This document shows positions 47,674 through 61,400 of a DNA stretch of 64,000 bases, piece by piece. The notes under the pieces were generated by a model, which was not told the origin of the DNA, searched no databases, and saw only the letters and a list, made by a program, of their open reading frames with translations. Every line of letters begins with the position of its first letter. Positions within the stretch are counted from its first letter, which is position 1. The DNA is taken from assembly GCA_023105745.1 (NCBI GenBank), contig JALGQZ010000005.1, positions 372,001 through 436,000 on the forward strand, read 5' to 3'. Source of the stretch: Austropuccinia psidii (Eukaryota > Basidiomycota > Pucciniomycetes > Pucciniales > Sphaerophragmiaceae). A program made the position numbers and the translations under genes.

Positions 47674-49655
47674 TGTAAGGTTTGACTATGAAACAATAAG
47701 CAAAAATTACTAATGTTTTACTTATTGTACTATGAATGTCCTTATAAATAAAATAAATCAGATAAAAATAATTTTGATAATAAAGAATTATTATAATTAT
47801 GGCGTAAAAATAATTATATTATTAATAAAATATGATAATATAATTTATATTATAAAATATAATATAATATAATAAATATATTAATATAAAATAATTAATA
47901 TATTCAAAGCACTTTATTATTGTTACAAACAAATAATAAAGGTGTAAAAAATTGTTTTTTATTAATAAAAAACAATTAATAACAATAATATTACTAATGT
48001 TAAAGTTATAAATTAATATAAATACTATTTATATTAATTAAAGAATTATTAAAAGAATAATAGAGAGAAAATTATTATAATAAGAGAAAATAACCTACTT
48101 TTAAAACTTAATATAATAATTTTGAGATATTTTATGCCAAATAATATAAATACAACTTATCAAAACTGTATTTACAATAAAAAATAGAGAAATTACAAAT
48201 ATTCTTGATTTTTACGTGGAAATGGGATTTTAGAGAGATTTTTAACAAAAACGATTAAATAAATGATTTAATCACGTCAAAATTGATGATTATAACAAGA
48301 TGATCTTTGGTCTTTGATAATGTAAAAGTTTTATATATAAATAATAAAGAAATTACCTTTTTATTGTATTGATTTAATGTTTTTGATGCATCTGAGGGGA
48401 AAACAGAGTAAAAAGAGCTCTATTTATAGTAAATACCTCCCTCCTAGAGTCCAAAAGGCTTCTAGTAGATGTGTAATAATCATATCCACTGGAATCGATC
48501 AATATTTTAAGGTTTGTTGATGATTACATCATGATCAAACCTCATTACATCATTATTACGCCATTATTTAGAGTTATTACTATAACTCTAATTTTGATGA
48601 TGTCAAATGCTTGGCAGAACCCCAAATTTCGTGTATTTTATGAGTTTTAATCATAAAATAATCGTATTCACCAATTATATCACTTATATGACTGTTAAAC
48701 GTAATTTAAGGTTACAGTGAGTGATCATAAATGATCAAATTGAGCTCAAACTTTGATCCTTAATACCTTTTAAGATTTACACGCTACAGCACTTCGGAAA
48801 GTGAATTCTGATAGCTTGGCATAATCTTATTATGCTTCCAAGAGCATTTCATTACATCATTAAAACTCTATTTTTGATGATTTTTCTTGTAACTCATCTT
48901 TTCTGTCGAAATTTAATATTTTAAACTTCAAACTATGATTTCAAGGGGTTATGCCTTGAATATTATAATAGAAAATACATCATTCTTCACGAATGAACTA
49001 GTAGAGTCCAACTGTATACTCTTTTTTAAGTTTGGACCACTTTCACAACAAAGTGGTCAACAGCTCTGTTGATTTTAATCAATAATTCCTTACAGGTTTT
49101 AACCTTGTTTATAGCTTGTGAAATAACCTTCATATCTGTATTCCTACAGTAATTACGTGATGAATTTTGTTTTGTTTCATCACTATATCATGCATAATTC
49201 AAGAGATATTAGCTAAAATCCTTGAATATATGCGTTGACCAAAAAAGTGCATATATTCAGGTTAATTCCTTAAGTATTGATTTTGAAGCTTAGCTTATTA
49301 ATTGTTTTATGTGTGGATGTTTATGGAGAATTCAATAGTACCATTTATTGTACATGTTGTTCCATTGGTTTGTAATAAATAAGGATTTTTGTCTTTTATA
49401 AGGTATTATTACTTATAACTTATTAAATATTGACTTTACAGATATGCAATAAAAATGGTATATGTGTATTTTACCATGGGGAATCCAATGGTCCAATTTA
49501 TTTCACATGTTTATTCATTGTGTTTTAAGTTAAACCAAGGTTTATACCAATTTATGGTATTTTTGTAGTTTTAAGGTACTTATTTTTAATGTATAATTAT
49601 ATTAAATATGTGTTGTGACCTTTTTGGGTATGTGGTCATATCTCAAAGGTGCACA
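47674..49655 (-). repeat. R6 3' LTR (Gy-4, 1,982 bp)
   Basis: On the plus strand it runs TGTAAGGTTTGACTATG to AAAGGTGCACA, followed by the reversed polypurine tract TTCCCTACCACCAAAAAA. The minus-strand TATAAATAG lies at 48420-48428. Confidence 0.9.
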
Positions 49656-49773
49656 TTCCCTACCACCAAAAAAGATTGTACCACAATCTGATATGTGTCA
49701 TCAGCATATCATCCACTGTCCTGCCTCTTCAATAGACTTTGTTAGTCTTGGAGCTCAATGATGCTTAACTTTT

Positions 49774-52700
49774 CTATCTTTCAGGTTTTCTTTCATGTCT
49801 AAACCTTCTTAGTAGTTTATCAGAATTTGTTATATCTTTCTCAAGTAGCCATTCATCTTCTTGAGTTGAATTTCTATACCTTACAAGGTATTCTCTTTCT
49901 TTTTTGTTTCTTGTCCTTCTTTCTTTAAGGACTTTTACTATTTTGTTTTCCTCTCCTTCTTCCAAGGGGGGAATTTCAAGTGGGGGTTTATTTCTTAGTG
50001 GAAATAACTCCTTGTCACTTGAACTGTAAGGTTTTATCAGACTTACAGGGAAAGTTGGGTGTTTGTTCATTAGTTCACCTGTGAGTTCCAATTGCACAGC
50101 ATTGGGTCCATGAAGTGCTTTTATCATAAATGCACCTACAAAGGAATCTTTTAATTTCTTTGGGCCTTTTATGTTATTGAAATTAAGGGTTGATACTAGG
50201 ACCAAGTCTCCTATTTTGAAATCTGGTGGCTTATGACTTTTATCCCATCTTTCTTTTGCATATTTGAAAGAATCTTGCATACATCTGTTTGCATGGTGTC
50301 TTCCTTTGTCAAGCATTATCTTAAAACTGCTTGCTGTTGGATGTATATCCACTAAGTCCTTTTTGAGGGTATCATAAGGAAGTCTTGGATTCCAACCTTT
50401 TTCTAGTATTGCTGGTGTTTTGCCAGTAGAAGAATGGATTGATGTTTTATATGCCAGTTCAAGAGCTGGTATTAGTGTACACCAATCATGGGTAAAACCA
50501 TCAGAATCTTTGAATTCTAGCCCATAAGCACAGAATTGCCTGATCATGTCCTCTAGGGTCTGTATCATTCTTTCTGCCAAACCATCAGTTTGAGGATGGT
50601 AAGCTGTTGAGAATGATAACTTTGTCCCAAACAAGTTATGGAGATTTGTCCATAATGCTGAAGTGAACTTTGGGTCTCTGTCACTTATAATATTCTGGAA
50701 TAAGCCTGAATGGCTAATAACTCTATTCCATATCATTATAGCCATGTCCATAGCTGTGTCATCTTTGTGACATGGTAGGAACATGGGAGTCTTGCTATAT
50801 CTGTCAGCCAATACTAGGCATGCATTATAGCTTCTATCTCCTCCTGGAGGTAATGCTGTTACCCAATCCATATGAACTATTTCCCAAGGGGATTTTGGTT
50901 CTTGGATTTGGATCATCATTCCAAATTTCTTTCCTGTGGCTCTGTTGGCTTTTTGACATCTGTCACAGGTTTGGCAGTAATGTATAACATCTTTCTTCCA
51001 ATTTGGCCACCAAGAGCAGGTTTTTACCCTCTCTAGTGTTCTGTCTTCTGAAAGGTGTCCAGATGCAACACTATCATGACACTCATGTAAAATAGTGTTT
51101 ATCAGGGTTCTATCTGTTAAGGCCATAACCCATGTGTGTTTTGTTCTATGGTAAAGGATTACATCAAGGAGGTGGAATCTTCCTTCATCATATGCCTTTT
51201 TCCATGTTTCATCTCGTTTTGATGAAAGTGATGGGTCTTTGCAGTCTTTCATTAGAAGTTGGCTTAAGATATGGAAATTTTTGTCTATCTTATAGCTTTC
51301 TTTAACTTGGTTAAAGAATTCTGTGCCAATTTCTGTAACACATATTCCTTCTATATGATGTTCTTCTTGTGGTTCCCCTGCTGGATTGTCAGGGGTATTT
51401 GTTAGAACCCATCTGCTAAGACAATCTGCATTTTTATGAATATTTCCAGATTTATGAACAATAGTCATATTTTCTCTATATTCTTGGATGGCAATTTTTA
51501 TCTCAGCATATGTCTATTTGGAGTTTTCATATTTAACAGAGATTTTACAGCATTACAGTCCGTAATCACATCAAATACTGTTCCATCCAAGTAGTAATGT
51601 AATTTTTCTAAAGCCCACACTAAGCAGAGGCATTCCATTTGGCTTGCTCCACATCTTGCTTCTGTTGGCTTTATCTGTCTTGAAATAAAACAGATTGGTC
51701 CTTCCACTGGTGTATAATTGATAATTTGTGTCTGGTGTAGTGCAGCACCCAGTCCCTCTCCACAAGCATCAATGTAAAGTTTGAAGGGTCGTTTCCAATC
51801 TGGCATTAGAAGAAATGGGGCATTTGTTAAGGAATTTTTCAATTCTTCATATGCCTTGACTATTTCTTCTGTCATTTCATAGACTGTTTGTTGGTCACAT
51901 AGTTTATACAAAGATTTAGCAATTTTTGCAAAGTCCTTTATATGCTGTCTATAGTAAGCAGCAAATCCTATAAATGATTGCATTTATTTTTTGGTTTGAG
52001 TCATTGGCTTAAGTAGTACTGCTGCTACTTTATTCTTGTCTATGCCTAGACTAAGTGCAGATACCACATGTCCTAGTGCTTTTAATTCACTGTATGCAAA
52101 ATGACACTTTTTCAAGGAAATTTTCATATTCACTTGAACTATTTTTTGTAGTACCCTTTCTAGTCTTGCAAGGTGATTTCCCCAAGTTTCTGAGCAAATT
52201 ATGATATCATCAATAAAGATGATTAACCATCCTTCTGATAATTCTTCAGGAAATATGGTATTCATCATTCTTTGATAATGGGAAGGTGCATTTTTTATGC
52301 CAAATGGCATTCTTAAGTATTCAAAAATTCCACAGTGGACTATTATCCTCAGTAGTCTTTTGGCATTGTCTGTTAAGACATTTTGATGAAAACCCTTTAA
52401 GGAATCCATGGCTGTGATGAACTTAGCTTGTGACAATTGGGTCAATGTCTCATGGATCCTGGGTATTGGATACCTGTCTGGAATGGTAGAGGTGTTCAGG
52501 GCTCTGAAGTCTCCTACCATCCTTGATTTTCCATTATGCCAAGTTATAATGACAGGTGTAGTCACTTCTACCTGCTCATTATGTCCTACCTTTCTTTATA
52601 CTCCAAGGTCCATTAATTCTTCAATGTATACCTCTAGGGCTTCTCTAGCTCTTGAACTAGCTGGGTAAGCAGGTCTCCTTAGTAAAGGTGGGTAAGGTTT

Positions 52701-54998
52701 TTCCACATTAAGAATTGTATCCACTTCATGTCCAATTATGGCACCTAGTGGCTCTTTGTCAGTTTCAAAGTCATTTTTGTACTTAAATAAGAGGTCAATC
52801 AATTTTTCTTTCATTTTTTCTGTTAATTCTTGATTGAATTCTGCCTCTTTAAGTTGTTCAGATATAAAAAGTTCCTTTTCTGCAATTTTTTCTTCATTCT
52901 TAATAACTGTGATTTGTTTTTTGTTATTTAAGAAGCCAAACGTTTGTCTTTTGTTGTCTCCTATGGTAAAACATCTATCCTTTTGGTTAGAGATATCTAT
53001 ACCATAAATTGATAAGTAGTCATTCCCAAGTATGAAGTGATTACTAGTACAGTTTTCCATTACTACAAACTCTACTTTAAGTCTGACACATTGTGAGAGA
53101 TGGGGAAAAATTAGTGTTAAATCAATTATTCAAAGGGGCTTCATGCTCTCACTTTCACTACTAAATTTGACACCTTGTATTGGCATAAGTTTTTCTTGCC
53201 AGTCTGGGACAATGGTTTTTAAATAACTTTTACCAACACATGTGCAATATGCTCCTGTATCTAAGTTAAATTTTCCTTCTTGGTTATCAACCATAACAAT
53301 ACTTATACTTGATTTTCCAGCTGTATATCCCATTCCTCTTGCAGGTTTGGTTCGATACATTTTGGCATCTTGTATATTTGTCAGGTTTGTGTCAGATGTC
53401 CCAACCTGTGGTAAGTTTATATCAATATTATTAATTTGCGCATTAATTATATTGATTTCATCACTTTCAGAACTTTCTGATTCTTCTGTCTCTTTTTCAG
53501 AGTCAGATTCCTCTTCTTTGTCATTGTGGATTTCTGTTTCCACAATTTCATTAATCTTTGCCTTTTTAAGGAAATTATTGGCTAAGTGTCCAATACCTCC
53601 ACATTTATGGCATTTTCTTTGCTCATTATGTTTGGATGTATTGGGCTTGAAGGATTCTTTTGATTTATCTTTTTTGATAAATGGTTTATTTGGGCTTTTA
53701 ATGTCCAATTTCTTCCAAGTCCTGCCAATTTTTGTTCTTGTCACCATGTCTTCTAGTGCATTAATGTACTCTTCTGTGGAGCATGGTTCTATACACCTGC
53801 TTCTTAGGGCATGTTCTAGCTCTCCTCCACATTTCTTGAGTTTTTTCATATGGACCATCTTTTGTGACATTTCTGGGTACAATGCATTAAGTCTTTCAGC
53901 TTGTTTCAAGAACCAAGTTAAAGGTTTGTCTTTGTCTGGGTCAAAGAAAGAATTTTCAAATTCATTTTCTATTTTGTACCTCCAGGCATCATTAGCCCGC
54001 TTGGTGAGTATTTCTTGTTTCCACCAAGACCATGTATTTTTGCCATTTGTTTGCCTTATACCATAATACCATCTTTTTGCAGATTTTTCAAACAATGAAT
54101 GTAATCTTGCAGTGATTAATTCATCTGTTATGGTATAATCTTCTTGTAGAATGTCAATTGTTTTGATAAATGACATGTGGTCATATTCACCTTCTCCTGT
54201 GAATGTTGGCCATTCCTTCAATTGAGGTGCTTCCTTCATTAAGACTTGGTTATTGTCTTGGTGACTCAAGTCTGTTATGAATGGATTTGTTAATTCCTCT
54301 TTGAGTTTAACAGGGCTTCTTATGTGAGAAAATGGTGTTGATAACTTTGGCATATTTAAATTAGCCTCATTAATTTTATCCATTTTTTCAGTAATAAGCC
54401 TTATTTCACTTTGAATGTCATCTTTCAGATGCATTCTTGCTTCATCACTCTTTTCTACATGGTCCAAAAGTAATTTTTGGTGTGATGAAGTCTTTTCTTC
54501 AAATTCTTCGCAAGAAATACTTAATTTGTTTAATTTTTCTGTAAGATTATCAATACTCACATCATAATTGATTGTCAAAGTGTTTTCTTTGATATCACTT
54601 ATGTATTTGTACAACTCTTGTTGTCCTTGTATTAATTTCTGAGTATTGTCAATTAATACTTTTGGTTTATTATTTTCAATCATAAATTTTATGTTATCAA
54701 TTTCTTTCTTATTTTGGGTAACAAGTTTTGTTAAAGATGATAAACTGTTATTTATTTCTTGGAAAGATAATAAACTATTTTTAATGTCTTTAAGAGGTAA
54801 AATACTATTTTTAAGCTCTGTTAAAGTATTTACAACATCAGTAGACAAGGTTATTTCTTTGGGAAATGGGGTTGTCTCATTCTTTGTTCCTCTTTGTCTT
54901 TGAATTCCATCAAAGTTCTGGCCATGTTGAAGACATTGTCCATGGCATCTTTTTGGATTTTGGGAATCCTGTAACTTGGGGAATATGGTTTTCTCCAA
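49774..54998 (-). pseudogene. R6 pol: full domain set, broken by three stops and one frameshift
   Basis: The pol frame starts inside gag (about 54998) and runs to 49774. In order: a coiled-coil-rich linker (TELKNSILPLKDIKNSL), the conserved WPTFTGEGEYDHMSFIKTID segment, and a CCHC knuckle whose last Cys is Phe (CHKCGGIGHLANNF). Then come protease (NLDTGAYCTC), RT with FIDD instead of YIDD (near 52220), RNase H, integrase ([31 protein letters not shown]) and a chromo-like end. Lesions: TGA at 53130-53132 (GGA), TAA at 52596-52598, TAA at 51984-51986 (GAA), and a one-base loss near 51490 in the segment after HMLR. It is inactive but almost complete. Confidence 0.92.
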
Positions 54999-55165
54999 TT
55001 CTTTTTCTTGTTCTTATTCCCTTCTTGGGGAAGTGGGTTAACTTGGGGCTTGCTGGTAGAAGCTACTGGGGCTTCTTCCTTGGTTTCCTCCTTCTTTTTG
55101 GCATGATACTCCTTGACCTTTTTTATTTGAGTTTTGGATGATAGTGGATTCCATCCATTGGAGTA
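54851..55165 (-). pseudogene. R6 gag C-terminal part (cut by R7)
   Basis: The gag frame begins at the junction (SNGWNPLSSKTQIKKVK), matching GGWSPLSFKEKVKKIK of R2, and ends KNWRKPYSPSYRIPKIQ ... [18 protein letters not shown] and TAA at 54851-54853. Pol is in the -1 frame relative to it. Unlike R2, the pol frame has stops within gag at 55038-55040 and 55014-55016. The similarity across families in this frame is the main proof that this is the true Gag frame. Confidence 0.8.
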
Positions 55166-57084
55166 TGTGAGCCTTGAGGTATATTTTACATACCCAAATA
55201 GGCCACAATTATCTTAAAAAGAAATTTTGAATTATGCACAACTCATAAGTCATGCATATATCCAAAATTCATCATTTTCAATTTCAGAAAAGATGAATAA
55301 CTTTTTATTGAGTAAGTAAATCCATGGATTTAAGACCAGATTTGGATTCTACACAAAAATTCACCTAGGGTAGCTCCATAGAGTGAATAAGCTCAATTTA
55401 AGTATTTGAGGTGGTAAAATGGAAAATACTTCAATACCACATCATTAATACCACATAAAAGATCCGTGAAAATTTTTGTTTTTCTTGATTTGTAGCCAAA
55501 ATAATGGGAAAGTGAGAAATCCCATGTTACATATACACTAAGAATAGTGTTATGCATGTTTTGAGCACTTAATATCATGGTATTCTTACATGGACTTTTG
55601 GTACACCCATAGTGGATATCTCACTTTAAGCTTAAATTACTATTTTGACGTAAAAAATAGGCAAGGGGGACAAAAGACATCAAAGAGAGCCAGGGTACCC
55701 AACTTCTGAGGCCTCAGAGGCGTGGATAGCTCCAGAGCATGGATCCATGGCTCATCTTGGCCTAATTGGTAAACTAAAACTCTTTGGGAACTTGGTTACC
55801 AAGTTACAACTACTGTAAAACACCAGAAAACAGCAAATAACCTGCTATTTTGACGTGCCAAGGAGGTAATGAGCTACTTACACTCCTGTAACCATGTCAA
55901 TTACTAATGACTATCCATGGATAGACCCCAAAAGAGCAATTAAAACCCTTTTGGGACCCATATTCATTGATTTACCTCATAGCAACCAGCAAAACACTGC
56001 TATTTGCAATTCTACGTAGAAATGAGGTAAAACCTTCAAAAATTCATTAAAAATACAATTCTTAATGAATCTTTCTGAAACTTTCAGGACTAAAGGAGAA
56101 CTGTATTATCTATGGTACAACCAAAAAGAATTACAGTTTTACTAGTAAAATTCAAAGTTTTACTTACAGTCCATTTTTGGTTATTCTACGTGAAACACTG
56201 AATCTTCAAAAATTCACAGTAATTACAACCTGTGATGAAATTGGCAATAACATTGATACCTTTGAGAAATCAATGATTATTTTAGAATAAAAGAATATTT
56301 ACAAGTGTTACTCCTTTTATTCTTAACCATATTGGGGTTGGTAGTCACATAAAAGCATCAATTAAGTAATTATGATAATCTTACGTGACAACTGATGATG
56401 CAATCAATAATCCAAAAAGGTTTATTGTTTTCTCACTCACTGGTTTTTCAGTTTGCTCCATGGCACGCCTCTGTGAGCTGTTGTTGACTTAAAAGAGGCC
56501 TCCTCTTGCTGTTTTTTCCAATGATCATCTTATCAATTTATTAAATCTTTATTACCAACAAGTAAGTATTAGTTCAGCTATTCTTAAGTGTTTTAATCTT
56601 TCAGAATCAATCAGAAAGACGTGAAATCATAGAATCCAACTATATATTCTTGTAATATTGTTATAAATCCTTTTGATCCCTTAAATCCACAATTCCACGT
56701 CAAATTTCTCTGCTTTTATCTATCAATAAGTTCTTTGGAGTATGAGTGAGTCATTTATCTTTAATTCTTAAAGTTTTTCTCTAGTAATAGTTTTCTTCAA
56801 GAATTATCTTTATAATTATTCTTGTAAAAGATAATTATATATTAAAATAATTTTATTATTTTAATAAAAGAAGTTTTTATTATTAAATTCTTCTTGTAAT
56901 TGATTCTTGTAGACAATTACTGCTCACTGTTATAATCACTAGTAGTGTATAACACGTGAAAGAAATAATTTTATAATTATTTAATTGTGGTTATAATAAT
57001 TTTCATTATTATATTTCATAAGAACAGACATAGTACTGTTGATTAATAGTAATATTATCATCAGTTTCATAGTCACATCTTACA
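55166..57084 (+). repeat. R7 5' LTR (Gy-2, 1,919 bp)
   Basis: TGTGAGCCTTGAGG to CACATCTTACA. It contains a 12-bp internal doubling (ATACCACATCATTAATACCACA) not found in the R2 LTRs, repeated at the same place in its 3' LTR. A TATA-like TATAAATC is at 56662-56669. Confidence 0.95.
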
Positions 57085-57085
57085 T

Positions 57086-57099
57086 TTGGGGGCCTGGCC
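57086..57099 (+). promoter_or_regulatory. R7 putative primer binding site
   Basis: TTGGGGGCCTGGCC directly follows the LTR and is immediately followed by ATG at 57100. The same block is in R2, where the ATG is GTG. Confidence 0.45.
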
Positions 57100-58432
57100 A
57101 TGTTTTTTGAACCTTGTACCCTTAATTAATATATTTTTAAGCTCTAAAATATATTAATTCAATATTTTTTTCTTTCATTTTAAAGTTAAAATAATTCTTA
57201 TTTTTGAAATTGTTTTGGAAATCTTTTTCATTGAGGAATTTGGTTTAATTTTATACTGTTTTTACACGTGGCTTTTTCACATCCAAAAACTTATAAAATT
57301 ATTCTTTGAGTTACTCTGAATTGATTTTCATTCAAAATCTTAAATTTTAATTTTTTTCTTTAAAAAGAATAATTTTTTCAATATTAAAAAATATAAAACT
57401 TATAAAAATCTTTAAAAATATTTTAAAAAGTATAAAAAATAATTTTTTCTCTGTTATAATTTCTTTTTAGTGTCTTTAATCAAATACTGTGCAGCTGGCA
57501 ACAGACTCAGTAAAAGATATATCACTAGTCCAGAATCTGAAGACAGTATTGAGGTGCAGATTGCTAAAAGAGGCACCTTATTCAACTCAGAAAAAGCTAA
57601 ATTACCACCAAAAGGTGTGTATTTTATCTTATATTTTCACCTTTTATCTTTAAATTGACGTGAAAATGGTGCATACCAGAAATGGAAGCAACTATTCAGT
57701 CCAGCCAGATGGATGTGGACAAGGAAGAGGCAAGACCAAATCCAGAAGTGCCAAGTCTTCCACAAGAAAGACACATTTGGAGGATGCCAGAGTTGCCCCC
57801 CATTCCCCAAGGTCTGTACCAACAGATTTTGACGTGAATTCTGAGCCTGAACTAATTTATGATAATATTTCCAGGGCTGAACCATTTTCAAGTGGCAGCA
57901 ATAGAAATATATCAGAGCCAGTACAAAAATTGGTTCAGAGCAGCCAAAGAAGAGGAGTGGGAAATCTGCCCAAGCCTTTGGCAGGGGGCCATGAACTCCT
58001 ACTTACACATCAAGAGCTTTCTGGGTCAGGAGAAGACCATAGAACTCTTAGGAGGTTGGAGCCCCCTGTCTTGCAAAGACAAGGTCAAAAAGATAAAGAA
58101 TTGGTTGAAGAACCAGAGTCTTTTATCCATAGACCAGAAGAAAGAGTTGGAAATGACTCCAACTTTGGAGACAGAGGCACCAGTGGCATCTACCAGCTCC
58201 AGAAGCATCCAAGGACAAGCCCAAAGGACCTCAAAAGAAACAGAGAGGTCCCAAGAACCATCAAGGCAAGGGCAAAGGCAAAACCAATTGGCACAGACCT
58301 TACCCACAAGGGTACAGGATCCCCAGATTGGAGCCTTCAGCAGTGGACAGTGTCTTCAATATGGCCAGAACTCTTATGGAATTCACAGCCAAGGAGCAGG
58401 AAAGGATGAACAGGACTTTTCCACGCAAATAA
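57100..58432 (+). pseudogene. R7 gag (three-exon model)
   Basis: Proposed exons: 57100-57115 (ATG right after the primer site, five codons plus one base), 57471-57614 (SLIKYCAAGNRLSKRYITSP) and 57875 onward. Introns 57116-57470 (GTACCC...TTTTTAG) and 57615-57874 (GTGTGT...TTTCCAG) both join phase 1 to phase 1. The long exon reads [11 protein letters not shown] and [15 protein letters not shown] as in R2. Near 58201-58212 it is 11 bases shorter than R2, so after STSSRS the Gag frame passes into the pol frame. The true Gag C-terminus ([12 protein letters not shown] ... TFPRK, TAA 58430-58432) is left in another frame. The first donor is weak and R5 does not support the first mini-exon; the second intron is better supported. 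Confidence 0.5.
57666..58409 (+). CDS. R7 MVHTRNG ORF starting inside the presumed intron
   Basis: ATG 57666 opens [16 protein letters not shown], a basic, Ser/Arg-rich N-terminus ([18 protein letters not shown]), and runs across the gag exon in the alternative frame to TGA at 58407-58409. In R2 the same frame is continuous with pol. Here the 11-base loss separates them. It might be the N-terminus of an unspliced Gag-Pol. The part overlapping the gag exon shows almost only replacement changes between R2 and R7, so it may have little constraint. Confidence 0.45.
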   Translation: MVHTRNGSNYSVQPDGCGQGRGKTKSRSAKSSTRKTHLEDARVAPHSPRSVPTDFDVNSEPELIYDNISRAEPFSSGSNRNISEPVQKLVQSSQRRGVGNLPKPLAGGHELLLTHQELSGSGEDHRTLRRLEPPVLQRQGQKDKELVEEPESFIHRPEERVGNDSNFGDRGTSGIYQLQKHPRTSPKDLKRNREVPRTIKARAKAKPIGTDLTHKGTGSPDWSLQQWTVSSIWPELLWNSQPRSRKG

Positions 58433-61400
58433 ATGATGTACATAGAAGTATTAGTGTAGAAATTGGCAACCTTGAGTCAAAGTTGAAGCAAATTACATTA
58501 GACATCAATGATTTAAAGAAAAATGACAAACAACATTCTGAATGGCATCAATTGACAACTGTCACCCTTGAGTCAATTAGCAATGCTTGTGATAGAATTG
58601 AGAACCAATGTCAAAATAATGACACAGAGGATCCTTCCATTTTTAAAGTAAATGATAGACTTAAAACTCTTGAAGACCATGTCTTACAAATAGTTAAGAA
58701 CACCAATCAATTTGCTATACATTTAGCAAAAAGTGATAGTGAGAGGCAGAAATTAAAGAATGAAATAATTGCAAGCGTGGAGCAAATTCATAAGAATCAT
58801 GAACCACATATGCCAAGGCATTCTACACCTTTGACTGAAGAAAAACTTTCTGTTAAAGAGAGTTTAACTCCATTCTTAGGAGAAAATATTATTTCTGCAA
58901 AGTATATTCCAAAATTAGAAGAATGGCCAACATTCTCTGGTGAAGGAGAATACAACCATATTGAATTCATCAGGACTATTGATATGTTGCAAGAAGACTT
59001 TAATATACCTGATGAAATCATAGTAGGAAAATTACATTGTTTGTTTACCAAGACTGCAAAGAAATGGTATTACAAGATGAGAATAGATCATGGAAGACAT
59101 GACTGGTCTTGGTGGAAATCTAAAGTGATTACCAAATGGGCCAATAATTCTTGGAGGTTTAAAATGGAGAATGCTTTTGAAAGTGCCATTTTTAACTCAG
59201 AAAAAGACAAACCACTTACTTGGTTCTTCAAACAAAAAGACAGATTATCTGCTTTACAACCAGATATGTCTGACACTATGATTAATATGAAAATATTAAG
59301 AAAGTGTGGAGGAGAACTGGAACACACTATCAAAAGCAGATGTGTGGAGCCCTGTTCAACAGAGGACTACATTAATGCTATGGAAGATATCATTACCAGA
59401 ACAAGAATTGGTAAGACTTGGATTAGAAACCCAATAGAGTCCAAAATATTCTCAAAGATTCCTAGAGAGGAAAGAAGACCAGAAAGACCTGTCTTGAAGT
59501 GTCATAAATGTGGAAGTACTTTACATTTAGCCAACACTTGCCCTAAGAAGACAAAGATCAATGAAGTTCAAATCATTGAAGAAATTCAGTGTACTGAAGA
59601 GAAAGAAGAGTCTGATCAAGATTCTGCAGTCTCTGAAGATACACCAGTGGAGGACTATCCCATTGAAAACATTTCAGCTTTCTTTGAGGTCACAGAAGTC
59701 CATACCCACTTGCCACAGTACAGTGAGGATTGCTGCAACCTGATCAATATCCAAGATGCCAGAATGTATAAAACTAAACCTGCTAGAGGAAAGGGTTATA
59801 CTGCTGGAGCATCTTGTATCACATCAGTTCTGATGAGTGATATTGAAGCCAAAGTAAATTTGGATACAGGAGCATTTTGCACATGTGTTGGCAAAGATTA
59901 TCTTCAAATTATACTTCCTGAATGGAAAGACCATCTATTACCAATAGAAGGTGTACAATTCAGTAGTGCCAGTAACAATATGTACCCCTTGGGCATATTG
60001 GACACTAATATTGTATTCCCACATCCAGCAGGAAGTGTAAGAATGAAAACTGAGATTGTAGTAATGGATAATTGCACATCTCAGCACATCATTCTTGGAA
60101 ATCATTACTTGAATATTTATGGTATTGATATAAATAACCATAAAGACAGATATTTCACAATTGGAGATAACAAAAGGCAGAAATTTGCTTTCTCCAATAT
60201 GCCAAAACAGATATCTGTAGTATCTTCTGTCAAAGATACTCACAAAGATGAATTTGTGTCTAAACAACTTGTTGAAGCACAAATTAATCCATCATTGTCA
60301 CCAAAGATGAGGAATGAACTCATTGATGTATTATATACATACAATAATGCATTTGCATCTGATAATGAACCATTAGGTGCTATAAGAGGACATGAAATTG
60401 ATATTACTCTTAATATTGATAGACCATATCCTCCAGTACTTAGAAGACCAGCTTATCCAGCCAGTCCCAGAGCTAAAGAAGCCTTGGAAAAACATATCCA
60501 AGAGTTGATCCAACTTGGTGTGCTAAGGAAAGTAGGCCATAATGAAGAAGTTGAAGTGACAACACCTGTTATTATTGCATGGCATAATGATAAGTCAAGA
60601 ATGGTTGGAGATTTTAGAGCTTTGAATACCTACACAGTTCCAGATAGGTATCCAATCCCTAGAATCCAAGAAACCTTGACTCAATTGTCTAAAGCCAAGT
60701 ATATCACATCAATGGATGCATTAAAAGGCTTCCATCAAAATGTTTTGATGCCTAAAGCTAGGAAACTACTTAGAATTATCACTCACTGTGGTATTTATGA
60801 GTATCTTAGAATGCCATTTGGCATTAAAAATGCTCCATCGTATTATCAAAGAATGATGAATACCATCTTCCCCACCAAATTGTCTGAAGGATGGCTTATC
60901 ATTTATATTGATGATATCATTATATGTTCTGACTCTTGGTCTTTGCACCTTGAAAGACTTGCAAGAGTACTTCATAAAGGTGCAGAAGTGAACATGAAAA
61001 TTTCACTTAAGAAATGCAATTTTGGTTTTGAAGAACTCAAAGCATTAGGACATGTTGTTTCTGGTTTGAGCTTGGGTATTGACAAAAATAAAGTGGCAGC
61101 AGTGTTACTTAAGCCAATACCCCAGAATAAAAAAGAAATGATGTCTTTTCTTGGATTTGCTAGTTACTATAGGCAACACTTGAAAGATTTTGCAATTCTA
61201 GCCAAGTCACTCTATAGAATCTGTGATCAACAGACTGTATTTGAGATGACACAGGAAAGAATTAAAGCTTATGAGAAGATAAAGAAAGCCCTTACAGAAG
61301 CACCTTTACTCCTCATGCCTGACTGGAATATTCCTTTTAAGTTGTAAATTGATGCATGTGGAGATGGATTAGGGGCAGCCCTACATCAAGTCCAAATTAT

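Larger units (their letters stand above)
47674..55165 (-). mobile_element. R6: Gy-4 Ty3/gypsy element, gag end to 3' LTR
   Basis: On the minus strand: C-terminal gag, complete pol and 3' LTR. The gag is cut at 55165 by R7. It is inserted in R5 gag. The 5' LTR is expected right of the window. Confidence 0.92.

Noticed and set aside
53242..54066. 274-codon plus-strand ORF
   Set aside because: It is the mirror of the R6 gag-pol linker and protease coding sequence. The equivalent strand in R2 and R7 gives only short broken frames. Shadow ORF.
58026..58307. Minus-strand ORF opposite R7 gag
   Set aside because: Shadow of the gag exon; the two plus-strand frames explain the conservation.
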